This document shows positions 38,558-47,086 of a stretch of DNA of 64,000 bases, piece after piece. The stretch is taken from positions 2,232,001-2,296,000 of the forward strand of contig NZ_SCOL01000001.1 in NCBI RefSeq assembly GCF_005503015.1, given 5' to 3'. The notes beneath the pieces are model-generated. The model was given only the letters and a program-made list of their open reading frames with translations. It was not told where the DNA came from and made no database searches. How positions within the stretch are numbered: the stretch's first letter is position 1; the number at the start of each line of letters is the position of its first letter. Origin of the DNA: Bacillus sp. E(2018). GTDB taxonomy: Bacteria; Bacillota; Bacilli; Bacillales; Fictibacillaceae. The translations under genes were made by a program, and so were the position numbers.

Positions 38558-38612
38558 AAAAACTGCCTCTAAATACCCTTACATTTAAGGATGTTTAGAG
38601 TCAGTTTTTTTA
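38558..38612. terminator. Convergent terminator
   Basis: AAAACTG-C-CTCTAAA pairs with TTTAGAG-T-CAGTTTT around a long loop; T-runs on both strands let it end both the unknown gene and the permease gene. Confidence 0.8.
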
Positions 38613-38618
38613 TTTGAA

Positions 38619-39731
38619 TCATGTAGTAGGTGATGCCTGTTCTTTATTATTTTTCTTAAGATGTTTTTTAATAAAAGTCATGATAAATAGGAGCGGGATA
38701 TAACTGATAGCTAAGTAAAAACCAATCTTATTTGTGTAGTTATTGAGCATGTTGATTTTAAGCCTAGTGTCTAGATAGTAGCAAGCAGCCAATGTGATCG
38801 CTAATAATAGTATCAGCGTAATATGTTGTCTAATGTTCAACATCAGTTTTCCTATACGGCTCGAACACCATATCGCCAATGTAATGTTTGGCAAGATTAC
38901 TAAACACCACATGGAAACAAATACGAAATCAAAGCGTTCTACGAATGAGACTTGAACAATTTTCACCATAGATAGTGTTGCCCAAATATTTCTAGACAAT
39001 TGCTCCTCGCTAAAGAAGGCAAACGAAAACAAAGTGACTAGCAAGTACATCATAAAGGTGAAAAGATTAGCATGATGCGCAAATTTTTGAGACCGTTTCG
39101 CATTTTTGATAAAAGGATAAAAAACAAGAAGTGTTTCAAAACCAAGATAGCTCAACATCATATTTTTCGTTGCAGATAAGTAATCCTTCATACTTTCATC
39201 AAATACAGGCAAGAGATTTGAAAAATGAGTGAATTCCAGTGGATACACGAGTAAAACGATCAATCCTAATGGAATAACCACTCCTAAAAAACAAATACCC
39301 GCTACCGTACGAAAACCTGAAGAAACGACGTAATAGGTTAATATCAGAAAAACTGCTGCGATCTTCCATGTACTTAAAGTAGGAAACATCCATACTTGTA
39401 TGACTTCAATATAAGTCCTTAAAACCGTAATCGACCAAAGCAGAAAATAGAGCAGCAAAAAAAGGTTGAATAGATTTCCTAAAAAACTTCCAAACAATGT
39501 TTTATGTGTAGTCACGATATCTCCGTCACCATTATCAAGCACGTAATAGATCATCCAGATTAATATATGTACAAAAATAGCAGCAATGATAACGGATATC
39601 CAGGAATCATAGCCTGCGTATTTCGCAATAATTCGCTGATATCCAAGAACACCTACCCCTACTTGTTCAGAATGGACAAGGAAAAAGACAAGAAAGGGAG
39701 AAACGAGAAAAGCTTCTTTAATTTTTTGCAT
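38619..39731 (-). CDS. GerAB/ArcD-family spore germination permease, orphan
   Basis: 370 residues with ten membrane helices, the length and layout of GerAB-type B subunits. VSPFLVFFLVHSEQVGVGVLGYQRIIAKYAG (9-39) is the first helix block of the family and LGFETLLVFYPFI near 196-208 its mid-protein signature. Such subunits bind the germinant amino acid in the inner spore membrane with GerA and GerC partners. No GerAA or GerAC gene is next to it, so it is a lone subunit, like some extra B subunits in Bacillus (for example YndE-like sets that lost partners). Confidence 0.8.
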   Translation of the reverse strand: MQKIKEAFLVSPFLVFFLVHSEQVGVGVLGYQRIIAKYAGYDSWISVIIAAIFVHILIWMIYYVLDNGDGDIVTTHKTLFGSFLGNLFNLFLLLYFLLWSITVLRTYIEVIQVWMFPTLSTWKIAAVFLILTYYVVSSGFRTVAGICFLGVVIPLGLIVLLVYPLEFTHFSNLLPVFDESMKDYLSATKNMMLSYLGFETLLVFYPFIKNAKRSQKFAHHANLFTFMMYLLVTLFSFAFFSEEQLSRNIWATLSMVKIVQVSFVERFDFVFVSMWCLVILPNITLAIWCSSRIGKLMLNIRQHITLILLLAITLAACYYLDTRLKINMLNNYTNKIGFYLAISYIPLLFIMTFIKKHLKKNNKEQASPTT

Positions 39732-39814
39732 GACGATCTCTCTTCCTCTCTTTACAAAAGCAATAGGTTCTTTCTAGCTTTCCCAAGAGGAACGTAACTA
39801 ACCCAACTATAACC

Positions 39815-39866
39815 AAAAAAGCTAACACAGAAGAAGAAATTCCCCTTCACTGCATTAGCTTTTTTT
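39815..39866 (-). terminator. Terminator of ktrAB
   Basis: AAAAAAGCTAA and TTAGCTTTTTT form the outer stem with AGAAG/TTC inside, right after the ktrB stop on the minus strand. Confidence 0.8.
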
Positions 39867-39867
39867 C

Positions 39868-41220
39868 TTATCCAGTAAACACTTCGCCATCTGGATATCT
39901 TATATTATCTTTTGTTTGTTTAGCTAAACTAAACGCCAACGTTAAAGGTCCTAATTTACCGAAAACCATCACTATACAGATCACTATCTTTCCGATAACT
40001 GTAAGATCTGGCGTTAATCCCATACTTAATCCCACTGTCCCAAACGCAGATACAACTTCAAACACGATGACCATAAAAGATGTATCTTTTTGGACATATG
40101 TGATGATAAACAATGCTGCAAAAATAAACAGGATAGATATCGTCGTTATAGCTAGAGCTCTGTAAACCACAGCATTTCGAATGGTTCTTTTCATAACTAC
40201 TGTATCATCTTTACCTTTCAAGAAAGCAGCAACCGTAAAGATAATGACAACGAATGTTGTTAATTTTATCCCTCCACCAGTGGATGTGCTCCCTGCTCCA
40301 ACAAACATCAAAAGAACCATTAATAAAGAGGTATCAGGATTGATCGCTGTCATATCAATCGAGTTAAAACCAGCTGTTCTTGGTGAGATTCCTTGGAAAT
40401 AGGAAGCCCAAAATTGCTCCGCCCCTGAAAGCATACCAATGGTCTTAGGATTGTTAAACTCAAAAAGATAGAAAAACAAGATCGCAACAACATTGATTAT
40501 CAGAGTTGATAACAACATCACTTTAGAATGCAGGGAGAGTGTTTTCCACCTGCGGCTTACCCAAATATCGACTAATACTGTAAACCCTATTCCTCCCGTT
40601 ATAATTAAAAAGGATATAACAAGGTTCATCATCGGATCTCCTACATAACCCATCAAACCATCAGACCAGAGTGAGAAACCAGCATTATTGTAAGCCGATA
40701 TGACGTGGAATATACTGTAATAGATACCTTTACGAACACCTAAATCCGGCACAAGTCTTAATGACAACAAGAAAGTCGCAATGATCTGAATACCGATTGA
40801 AAATATAAACAGATTTCGAACTAATCGAATTACACCACCAATAGATGGCTGGTTGAGTGCTTCTTGCATCAATACACGTTGTTTGATGGAAATTTTTCTT
40901 CCCATCATAATAACGACGAGTGATGCGAATGACATGACCCCGAGTCCTCCGACTTGGATTAAAAACAAAATAACGATCTCACCAAACAAGGTGAACGTCG
41001 AGCCTGGATCAACTGTAGCTAAGCCTGTTACTGTTGCTGCTGAAGTGGCAATGAAAAATGCATCTACCCAAGATAACGTTTCTTCATGAGCCACAGGCAG
41101 CTTTAACAAACACATCCCTACAAAGATTAGAAATATAAATAACGTTGCTAAAAACTGAGGAGGACTTAGTTTGATTGGGTTGTGCAAAAAACGTTTATGC
41201 TTTCTGACATGTAGTGCCAA
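39868..41220 (-). CDS. ktrB: Potassium uptake channel subunit KtrB/KtrD
   Basis: 450 residues with four M1-P-M2 repeats of the TrkH/KtrB superfamily. Selectivity-filter glycines are visible in ATVTGLATVDPG, ISAYNNAGFSLW, SPRTAGFNSID and FGTVGLSMGLTP. The intramembrane gate loop GAGSTSTGGGIKLTTF lies near 308-323. It conducts K+ (with Na+ coupling) and needs the cytoplasmic ring protein KtrA encoded four bases upstream. Both KtrB and KtrD of B. subtilis fit the sequence; linkage to the A subunit favours KtrB. Confidence 0.92.
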   Translation of the reverse strand: MALHVRKHKRFLHNPIKLSPPQFLATLFIFLIFVGMCLLKLPVAHEETLSWVDAFFIATSAATVTGLATVDPGSTFTLFGEIVILFLIQVGGLGVMSFASLVVIMMGRKISIKQRVLMQEALNQPSIGGVIRLVRNLFIFSIGIQIIATFLLSLRLVPDLGVRKGIYYSIFHVISAYNNAGFSLWSDGLMGYVGDPMMNLVISFLIITGGIGFTVLVDIWVSRRWKTLSLHSKVMLLSTLIINVVAILFFYLFEFNNPKTIGMLSGAEQFWASYFQGISPRTAGFNSIDMTAINPDTSLLMVLLMFVGAGSTSTGGGIKLTTFVVIIFTVAAFLKGKDDTVVMKRTIRNAVVYRALAITTISILFIFAALFIITYVQKDTSFMVIVFEVVSAFGTVGLSMGLTPDLTVIGKIVICIVMVFGKLGPLTLAFSLAKQTKDNIRYPDGEVFTG

Positions 41221-41223
41221 GGC

Positions 41224-41880
41224 TTACACTTCCTCATCCTCAAATCGATTTAGGTCTTCATTGCGCCCAATCACAACAAGAATATCTCCATATTGAAGAG
41301 ATACGTCAGCGATAGGTGAAACGAGAATCTCATCTCCACGTTTGATTGCAACGATATTACAACCATAGCGTGCACGAACATCAAGATCCGTTAAGGTCTT
41401 GTTAACAAGCTTATCTGATACACCTATCTCTACAATACTGTGTTCGTGTGATAGCTCGATAAAATCTATAATTTTTTCAGAAGAAATAAGTTGAGCAACG
41501 CGCAGCGCCATATCACGCTCTGGATGGATAATACGATCTGCTCCTAGTTTTTCCAACACTTTATGGTGATAGTCATTTTGTGCTTTAACCCAAACTTTTT
41601 GAACGCCTGCTTCTTTTAAAAGTAATGTTGTTAAGATACTCGATTGGATGTCTTCTCCTATTGATACGATTACCTGATTAAAGTTTCGTATTCCTAACGA
41701 CTTCATCACGTTCTCATCGGTAGAGTTTGCTTGTACGGCTTGCGTTGCTATTGTGGCAAACTCATTGACTCTTTCCATATCTTTATCTATAGCAAGAACA
41801 TCATAGCCCATCGTTGCAAATTCCCGACAGATGCTGCCGCCAAAACGTCCTAGCCCAATAACTGCAAATTGTTTTTTCAT
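41224..41880 (-). CDS. ktrA: Potassium uptake regulatory subunit KtrA
   Basis: 218 residues. RCK_N domain (1-125) with the Rossmann loop GLGRFGGSICREF (8-20), and RCK_C domain (135-218). The octameric ring binds ATP to open and ADP to close KtrB; the RCK_C domain of KtrA/KtrC binds c-di-AMP, which inhibits. The c-di-AMP riboswitch upstream adds a second layer of control by the same messenger. Operon with ktrB. Confidence 0.92.
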   Translation of the reverse strand: MKKQFAVIGLGRFGGSICREFATMGYDVLAIDKDMERVNEFATIATQAVQANSTDENVMKSLGIRNFNQVIVSIGEDIQSSILTTLLLKEAGVQKVWVKAQNDYHHKVLEKLGADRIIHPERDMALRVAQLISSEKIIDFIELSHEHSIVEIGVSDKLVNKTLTDLDVRARYGCNIVAIKRGDEILVSPIADVSLQYGDILVVIGRNEDLNRFEDEEV

Positions 41881-41964
41881 TATGGTCTCCCCTTAAAATC
41901 CATGAAGTTTTACTTCGTTGTTCTCTAGCCTGCTGGTTAAGAGGTTTACAAATTTAAGTAAAAA

Positions 41965-42166
41965 AACGCAAAAAAAGACCACACAAAAAAGCGGGTCCGG
42001 TTTTCCACCAAATTGACCTCTCCAGTGACATGACGCTTACGGGGTTAGCTGTCGGATTAGGGAATGGAGTATCCCTTTTTGCAAATCAAGCAAAATTCAC
42101 CCCAAAAGATTGGTTCCCCCGTTTTACAGTAGTTTTACTATAAAAATAACTGTAAATTCAGCGATC
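41965..42166 (-). ncRNA. c-di-AMP riboswitch (ydaO-yuaA type) with terminator, ahead of ktrAB
   Basis: On the minus strand the conserved aptamer blocks appear in order: AUCGCUGAAUUUACAG, ACGGGGGAACCA, UUUUGGGGUGAAU, AAAGGGAUACUCC, CCGACAGCUAACCCC, GUAAGCGU and GGAGAGG. These are the ydaO signature elements. A terminator, GACC with GGTC and seven T (41970-41998), follows the aptamer and lies about 90 bases before ktrA. High c-di-AMP would cause termination and stop K+ uptake gene expression. This accounts for the 371-base gap upstream of ktrA. Confidence 0.93.
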
Positions 42167-42251
42167 TAAAGCCTGCTAAATTTCGAATTACATATACTGT
42201 AATCCTCTCTCTTTTAAATGTCAATCCATTTTTATCGTGTTAACAAATACT

Positions 42252-43034
42252 TTACATTTTACCTGAAAATTGCAGGATTAAAACAACAATTCCTATCAGC
42301 CAAACATAAATGGCAAATCCTTTTAACGTACCGGTTTGAAGGAGTTTGATCATCCACTTTACTGCCACATATCCAAATAGAGCTGACGCTAAAGTACCGA
42401 TTAATAATGCTGAATAAGAGATCGGTGGATGTGCACCAGTAAATAGATCTTTTGATTGTAAGACTACTCCACCCGCAATAGAGGGGATGGATAGGAGGAA
42501 GGAAAAATAAGCAGCAGCTTTTTTGTCGATCTTACAGAAGAGCGCTGCTGCAATCGTCAGTCCTGAACGTGAGATAGCTGGCAGAATGGCTGCTCCTTGA
42601 AACGTTCCGATTACAAGTGCATCACGTATAGAGATATCTTCAATCCCTTTATATCCATTTCGCTTATAAGAGTCAGCCCACCAAAGCAAGAAACCTGTGA
42701 TTAGAAACTCCCAACCTACAGTGATTCCCGTTTTTGAGATCTCCTCAAAAAAATCTTTAAATGCTAGTCCTATAACAGCCGTCGGTATCGTACCAGCGAT
42801 AAGCAGAATTCCCGTTTTGCCGAAGGGTTTTTTTATTACTTCAAGAATTTCTCTCCAATAAACCGTCATCACGGCAATAAGTGTTCCGATATGTAGCATA
42901 CTATCGAGAAACAAACCAGCTTCTTCTAGCTGAAACACTTGCCTCCCAAGAAGCAGGTGACCTGTAGAACTTACAGGCAAAAATTCTGTTACCCCTTGCA
43001 CAATGCCTAATATTAAGGCCTCAAGCCAATCCAT
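42252..43034 (-). CDS. uppP: Undecaprenyl-diphosphatase UppP/BacA
   Basis: 260 residues with about eight membrane helices. The two catalytic motifs are GVTEFLPVSSTGHLLLG at 14-30 and ILPAISRSGLTIAAALF near 158-174; the second has PA where PG is common. The enzyme removes a phosphate from undecaprenyl pyrophosphate so the lipid carrier can be used again for wall synthesis, and gives bacitracin resistance. AGGGGGA precedes the ATG. Monocistronic. Confidence 0.95.
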   Translation of the reverse strand: MDWLEALILGIVQGVTEFLPVSSTGHLLLGRQVFQLEEAGLFLDSMLHIGTLIAVMTVYWREILEVIKKPFGKTGILLIAGTIPTAVIGLAFKDFFEEISKTGITVGWEFLITGFLLWWADSYKRNGYKGIEDISIRDALVIGTFQGAAILPAISRSGLTIAAALFCKIDKKAAAYFSFLLSIPSIAGGVVLQSKDLFTGAHPPISYSALLIGTLASALFGYVAVKWMIKLLQTGTLKGFAIYVWLIGIVVLILQFSGKM

Positions 43035-43138
43035 AAAAAATCCCCCTCAACTAACACGGTCTCGTACAACCTATTCCTGAGGAGGATTTTCTATTCTTTT
43101 TTTATCATATTTAGTTGGATTTTTATAGCATTTGAATC

Positions 43139-44641
43139 TTAAAGAACACCCGAGAACAGACGAGCAAACGATTCTTTTGTACGCTCCCACAAACCTCTTT
43201 TGTAAAACTCAACGGGTTTTACTTTAACAGATTCCACCATGTCTTCTTCATATTGTTCTACTAGGTCGTGAACAGATGCTGTATTCAGCAAGAACACGTT
43301 TACTTCAAAGTTAAGATGAAAACTTCTCATGTCCATATTAGCTGTACCAATTGAAGCCGTATCTCCATCAATGATAATGACCTTTTGATGAAGAAATCCT
43401 TTTTTGTACGAATAAATCTCTATTCCCGAACGCAAAAGCTCTGGAAAATAGGAGCGCGTTGCATATTGTGTCAAGAAGCCATCATTAATCTCTGGAACCA
43501 ATAACCGAACTTGGACTCCTTTTTTTGCTGCCACTCTCAATGCTGTGCGAATCGCTTCATTTGGGACAAAATATGGCGTTGCGATCCAGATGGATTTCTC
43601 TGCACATGAGATCAAAGAATAGAAGAGATCACTCATAATTCCAAGCTGAGTGTCTGGACCGCTTGCCACAACATGAACAGTACCGTCCCCTTCAGCAGGG
43701 TATGAGGTTGTAAGATGACTATCTTCTAAGAGATCTTCTCCACAGACATATTCCCAATCCATTAAAAATATGGCGTGAAGAACTTGAACAGCTTCTCCTT
43801 CCATAACCATGTGTGTATCGCGCCAAAAACCAATTTCAGGATCTTCACCTAAATACTCAACGCCTACATTCAAGCCTCCAACAAAACCAATCTTTCCATC
43901 AATAATGATAATTTTACGATGATTTCTGAAATTAAGCTTTTGATTAAAGAAGCCATATCGAACTGGTAAGAATGCTTCCACAAGGATTCCTGCTTTTTTC
44001 ATTCTGTCGATATCATATTGCTGAAGAGAAAGGCTTCCGATCCCATCAAATAAAAATCTAACTTTTACACCTTCATTTGCTTTTTTTATTAACAGATCAA
44101 TAATGTCTTTGCCAAGGCGATCTGAACGAAAGATATAATATTGAATATGTATATACTCCTTGGCTTCTTCTAGTCTTGCAAAGATTTCAGGAAAAGTCTC
44201 TTGTCCATTCTTTAAAATTTTTGAGCTTGTTTTTCTGTTTAATCGCGTTAGGGTAATATGGTGAGCGTGAGTTGCAAAGCACTGCTGATGCCTTTTCAAA
44301 TCACTAAAGTCTGGTTTTTCTTCTTGTTTTGATACTCTGACCCATTCGTCTCTATCTTTTTTTCTTTTCGATTTGAATAGATGACCTTTTAGGTAAAGTT
44401 GGCCCGAGTACAAATAAAACATATAACCGATAAATGGAAACAGAATTAAAACATAGATCCAAAGAAGTGTATGTTGAGCTGTTCTATTCTCAAGCATTAA
44501 TGAATAAATCGTATACAGAATCACTGCGATGTAAAGGAGCCCAAAAACCGTTTTGATTACTACATATCCTTCTGCAAAGAAAACGATGTATAAACAGACG
44601 AGTAATAATAGTGTGAGGAAAAATTCCCATATTCTTTTCAT
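43139..44641 (-). CDS. cls: Cardiolipin synthase
   Basis: 500 residues from the ATG seven bases behind AAAGGAG; the frame runs 50 codons further upstream but without a site. Two N-terminal membrane helices (4-60) are followed by two phospholipase-D domains, each with HKD: NFRNHRKIIIIDGKIGFVGG near 227-246 and LHQKVIIIDGDTASIGTANMD near 404-424. It joins two phosphatidylglycerols to cardiolipin. Bacillus has several paralogues (ClsA, YwjE, YwiE), and the order here does not decide which. Confidence 0.92.
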   Translation of the reverse strand: MKRIWEFFLTLLLLVCLYIVFFAEGYVVIKTVFGLLYIAVILYTIYSLMLENRTAQHTLLWIYVLILFPFIGYMFYLYSGQLYLKGHLFKSKRKKDRDEWVRVSKQEEKPDFSDLKRHQQCFATHAHHITLTRLNRKTSSKILKNGQETFPEIFARLEEAKEYIHIQYYIFRSDRLGKDIIDLLIKKANEGVKVRFLFDGIGSLSLQQYDIDRMKKAGILVEAFLPVRYGFFNQKLNFRNHRKIIIIDGKIGFVGGLNVGVEYLGEDPEIGFWRDTHMVMEGEAVQVLHAIFLMDWEYVCGEDLLEDSHLTTSYPAEGDGTVHVVASGPDTQLGIMSDLFYSLISCAEKSIWIATPYFVPNEAIRTALRVAAKKGVQVRLLVPEINDGFLTQYATRSYFPELLRSGIEIYSYKKGFLHQKVIIIDGDTASIGTANMDMRSFHLNFEVNVFLLNTASVHDLVEQYEEDMVESVKVKPVEFYKRGLWERTKESFARLFSGVL

Positions 44642-44873
44642 GCATGTGCTCCTTTTTACCAATCTTCTCTTTCTATCTTTTATTCCCTTCCCTTTGTAAT
44701 TAAAACAAAGGGATTCTCTCTTTTTATACCATTTTTTTATAGGGTTTGCAGATATGACGACTGTTATGAAATTAAGTATTGTTTTAATCATTTGAAACAG
44801 TTTTTTTGTGTACGCATTGGATTGATAAACAGACGCTTCGAAAATTTGCGGGGCCGATCGGTGGTGAATTTTG

Positions 44874-44957
44874 AATCGGACAGATTATGTGACCAATCCG
44901 ACAGATTAATCTTCAAATCGGACAGATTCACAAGTCAATTGGACACAAATTACCGTC
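44874..44957. repeat. Tandem repeat array B1, four copies, 21-bp period
   Basis: AATCGGACAGATTA-type cores start at 44874, 44895, 44916 and 44937, exactly 21 bases apart, each with a 7-base variable spacer. The fourth copy is the most diverged. The core is the exact reverse complement of TAATCTGTCCGATT in array A, 20 kb away. Confidence 0.85.
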
Positions 44958-45002
44958 ATTAACAAGATAACGGTGCCCATGCACAGACTCCTCTATGGTA
45001 CT

Positions 45003-45080
45003 TACTGTCGACTTTTACGAAAATACTGTCCACTTTTTGAGTTTTACTGTCCACTCTCCTATTTTTACTGTCCAATTTAA
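45003..45080. repeat. Tandem repeat array B2, four copies, 21-bp period
   Basis: TACTGTCCACTTTT-type units start at 45003, 45024, 45045 and 45066, exactly 21 bases apart. The unit differs from B1 but shares the period and the CTGTCC/GGACAG core read in the opposite sense. Confidence 0.8.
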
Positions 45081-45104
45081 TTTTTAGCAAAATTAGAAAC
45101 ACAT

Positions 45105-45141
45105 AAAAAAGGCTCTAGAGGTTATCACCACCTCTAGAGCC
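45105..45141 (-). terminator. Terminator of spoIIP
   Basis: GGCTCTAGAGGT pairs perfectly with ACCTCTAGAGCC; six A on the left become the T-tract on the minus strand. Confidence 0.9.
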
Positions 45142-45149
45142 TTTCAACA

Positions 45150-46301
45150 TTATTCAGCTTTCGCTCCATTCTGTTTCCAATAGTACTCTGCAACTGCTTC
45201 AGCCACTGCTTCGGCACTTCTGTATAGTTCATCCATGTTGTTATCGACACCGCCGAATTCAATGAGTAGTGCGTGATCAGAAAGGTCTTGATTATAAACA
45301 CCATTACCCTGTGTTTTGTTTTTTCCGATGACCCCACGACTTAAACCCGGGTATTTTTTATCTAAGATCGCGTTGATCTCTTGTGCTGCTTTTTGGTTGT
45401 TTTCAAAATTAGGATTCGCCTTACCGATAACGAACAAAGTACGTGCATATGACTTACCATTGATTTCTGTTGTTGTAGACTTACCTCTCATCGAGTCTCG
45501 ATGTAGGTCAAAGATTAAATCAATATCTTGGTTGCTTGACATCGCACTCTGGACGAGTGTACGTGACATTGGATAACTCTTTCTATAATCTGTATTGTTC
45601 TTCCTCAGAAGCTCCGTCATATTAGTCATGTCAACGGTTGTCCCAATTCCTCTTGCCTCTAACTCTTCACCGAGTTTTTTCCCTACCATTGTTATATTTA
45701 CTTTTGAATGAATGGCATGATCAGGATTCGTGACTCCTTTTAAGTGAGGCAGAAATGATTCCCAACTGTGTGAATGATAGATATAAGCGATTTTTTTTCC
45801 GCTCGTTGTTTGACCTGGCGGATTCTCTGAATCAGAGGGATCTGGATCTTCCAAACGTTCGATATCTTGAACTTCTGCCTCTTCACCACTTAAAAGGAGT
45901 TCCATCGGTGGCGGCGATTCGTAAGCAAGGTTTGTGTAATCTGTACCTTCTCCAGCGACAATGATCGTTGAATCATAGAGCGCAAAACCTGGAAGTTCGT
46001 TTCCTAATAGACTCCTGATATCCCCAGGCTTTATGCTTGTAGTCAATTCGAACAAAACACTCGATAAAGCCGGCGGTTCACTCTCTTTTGGAAGCTCCTG
46101 CGTAAAATACCGATTTTCCCACCCTATGAAATAGACAAGTGCTTCACCTGAAAATTCCGTTAACCACTTATGCATAGTTGAGGAACTTAGCCGATATTTG
46201 TGCTCAAAGGATGTGATAAAGCTAGTGGCTACAACAATAAATAGCATGGCGCCTGCAAGTAATAAAGGTAAACGCTTCATATTCAATTGCGGGGTAAACA
46301 T
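45150..46301 (-). CDS. spoIIP: Stage II sporulation protein P, SpoIIP
   Basis: 383 residues. One N-terminal membrane helix (10-30), a linker of low conservation, and the amidase/endopeptidase domain from about 165: KIAYIYHSHSWESFLPH (zinc histidine), DLIFDLHRDSMRG (second ligand region) and LLIEFGGVDNNMDELYRSAEA near the end. SpoIIP works with SpoIID and SpoIIM (DMP complex) to thin septal peptidoglycan and drive engulfment. GGAGGG precedes the ATG. A gpr gene, its neighbour in B. subtilis, is not seen beside it. Confidence 0.9.
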   Translation of the reverse strand: MFTPQLNMKRLPLLLAGAMLFIVVATSFITSFEHKYRLSSSTMHKWLTEFSGEALVYFIGWENRYFTQELPKESEPPALSSVLFELTTSIKPGDIRSLLGNELPGFALYDSTIIVAGEGTDYTNLAYESPPPMELLLSGEEAEVQDIERLEDPDPSDSENPPGQTTSGKKIAYIYHSHSWESFLPHLKGVTNPDHAIHSKVNITMVGKKLGEELEARGIGTTVDMTNMTELLRKNNTDYRKSYPMSRTLVQSAMSSNQDIDLIFDLHRDSMRGKSTTTEINGKSYARTLFVIGKANPNFENNQKAAQEINAILDKKYPGLSRGVIGKNKTQGNGVYNQDLSDHALLIEFGGVDNNMDELYRSAEAVAEAVAEYYWKQNGAKAE

Positions 46302-46431
46302 GTATAGCCCTCCACTTCTGTTTACGTTTCTATCACATCCTATGCAGTGAAGAAATTAAATAGAATCCAATCTATGAAAAAATAATAGAGAACTTTCTAC
46401 GACTCAATCACTACTAATTTTTAGAGCACAA

Positions 46432-46455
46432 AAAAAACCAGTTCCTCAACTGGTT
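46432..46455 (-). terminator. Terminator overlapping the MarR stop codon
   Basis: AACCAGTT and AACTGGTT form an eight-pair stem with a four-base loop; the A-run on the left gives the T-tract in the minus-strand RNA. The stem lies across the end of the MarR gene. Confidence 0.8.
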
Positions 46456-46913
46456 TGTGTTGTTAAGACAATTTCGTCTGAGTCTGTATGATTGCCACTT
46501 GCAAGCTTTTCGTAAATATCAATAAAAATACCTAATTCTTCTTGAGATAAATGATTAAGATAGCTACTTATCGAATTAACTCTCTCGCTTTCAGCCTCTC
46601 GTAAAATTTCGTGTCCTTCGTCAGTAATCTCTAAATAAACAATACGACGGTCAAGGTCACTACGGTAACGACTCACAAATCCACGCTTGTACAAACGATC
46701 CGCACCAACAGTTATCGCACTCGGTTTTACACCCATATAGTCAGCCAATTTTGAAACGGTCCATTTATTCCTAATACACAACGTCTTCAAAAGTACAAAC
46801 TGTGTTTTCGTTAACTCCTTTTCTATAGCAATTTCCGGGTGTAAACGCTTTGACACAATGTAATGCACTTTCTCCAATCTCTCCACATAGGACTTCAAAT
46901 CCTTATTCCCCAT
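46446..46913 (-). CDS. MarR-family transcriptional regulator
   Basis: 155 residues with the MarR winged helix: TKTQFVLLKTLCIRNKWTVSKLADYMGVKPSAITVGADRLYKRGFVSRYRSDLDRRIVYLEIT is in the usual place (about residues 33-100, cut here by motif), flanked by dimer helices. GGAGG lies ten bases before the ATG. It is divergent from an ArsR-like/MFS/SDR operon, so it may control that operon's promoter or its own. The ligand is unknown. Confidence 0.87.
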   Translation of the reverse strand: MGNKDLKSYVERLEKVHYIVSKRLHPEIAIEKELTKTQFVLLKTLCIRNKWTVSKLADYMGVKPSAITVGADRLYKRGFVSRYRSDLDRRIVYLEITDEGHEILREAESERVNSISSYLNHLSQEELGIFIDIYEKLASGNHTDSDEIVLTTQTS

Positions 46914-47051
46914 ACTATGAACCTCCAGCCTCTAAGTTGTAATGCGAGTATTATACTAACATTATACAAGAATTTTCATAACATTTGAACTATTATTTAC
47001 AGATAATGTGTAATATAGTTGACGACTAACATATAAATAAGTTATGCTTCA

Positions 47052-47067
47052 TTCAAATATATTTGAA
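47052..47067. promoter_or_regulatory. Palindromic operator candidate upstream of the ArsR-like gene
   Basis: TTCAAATATATTTGAA is a perfect 16-base palindrome six bases before the ribosome site. A possible sigma-A promoter, TTGACG and TTATGC 17 bases apart, ends just upstream, so a bound repressor would cover the start point. Either the ArsR-like product (autoregulation) or the divergent MarR could bind. Confidence 0.6.
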
Positions 47068-47086
47068 CGTTTCAGGAGTGTTGAAC

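Larger units (their letters stand above)
44642..45149. other. Intergenic region with two tandem repeat arrays and a terminator
   Basis: 508 bases between spoIIP and the cls start. The part nearest cls (44642-44870) must hold its promoter; I could not choose one with confidence. Arrays B1 and B2 and the spoIIP terminator fill the rest and are listed separately. No gene was found here. Confidence 0.6.
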
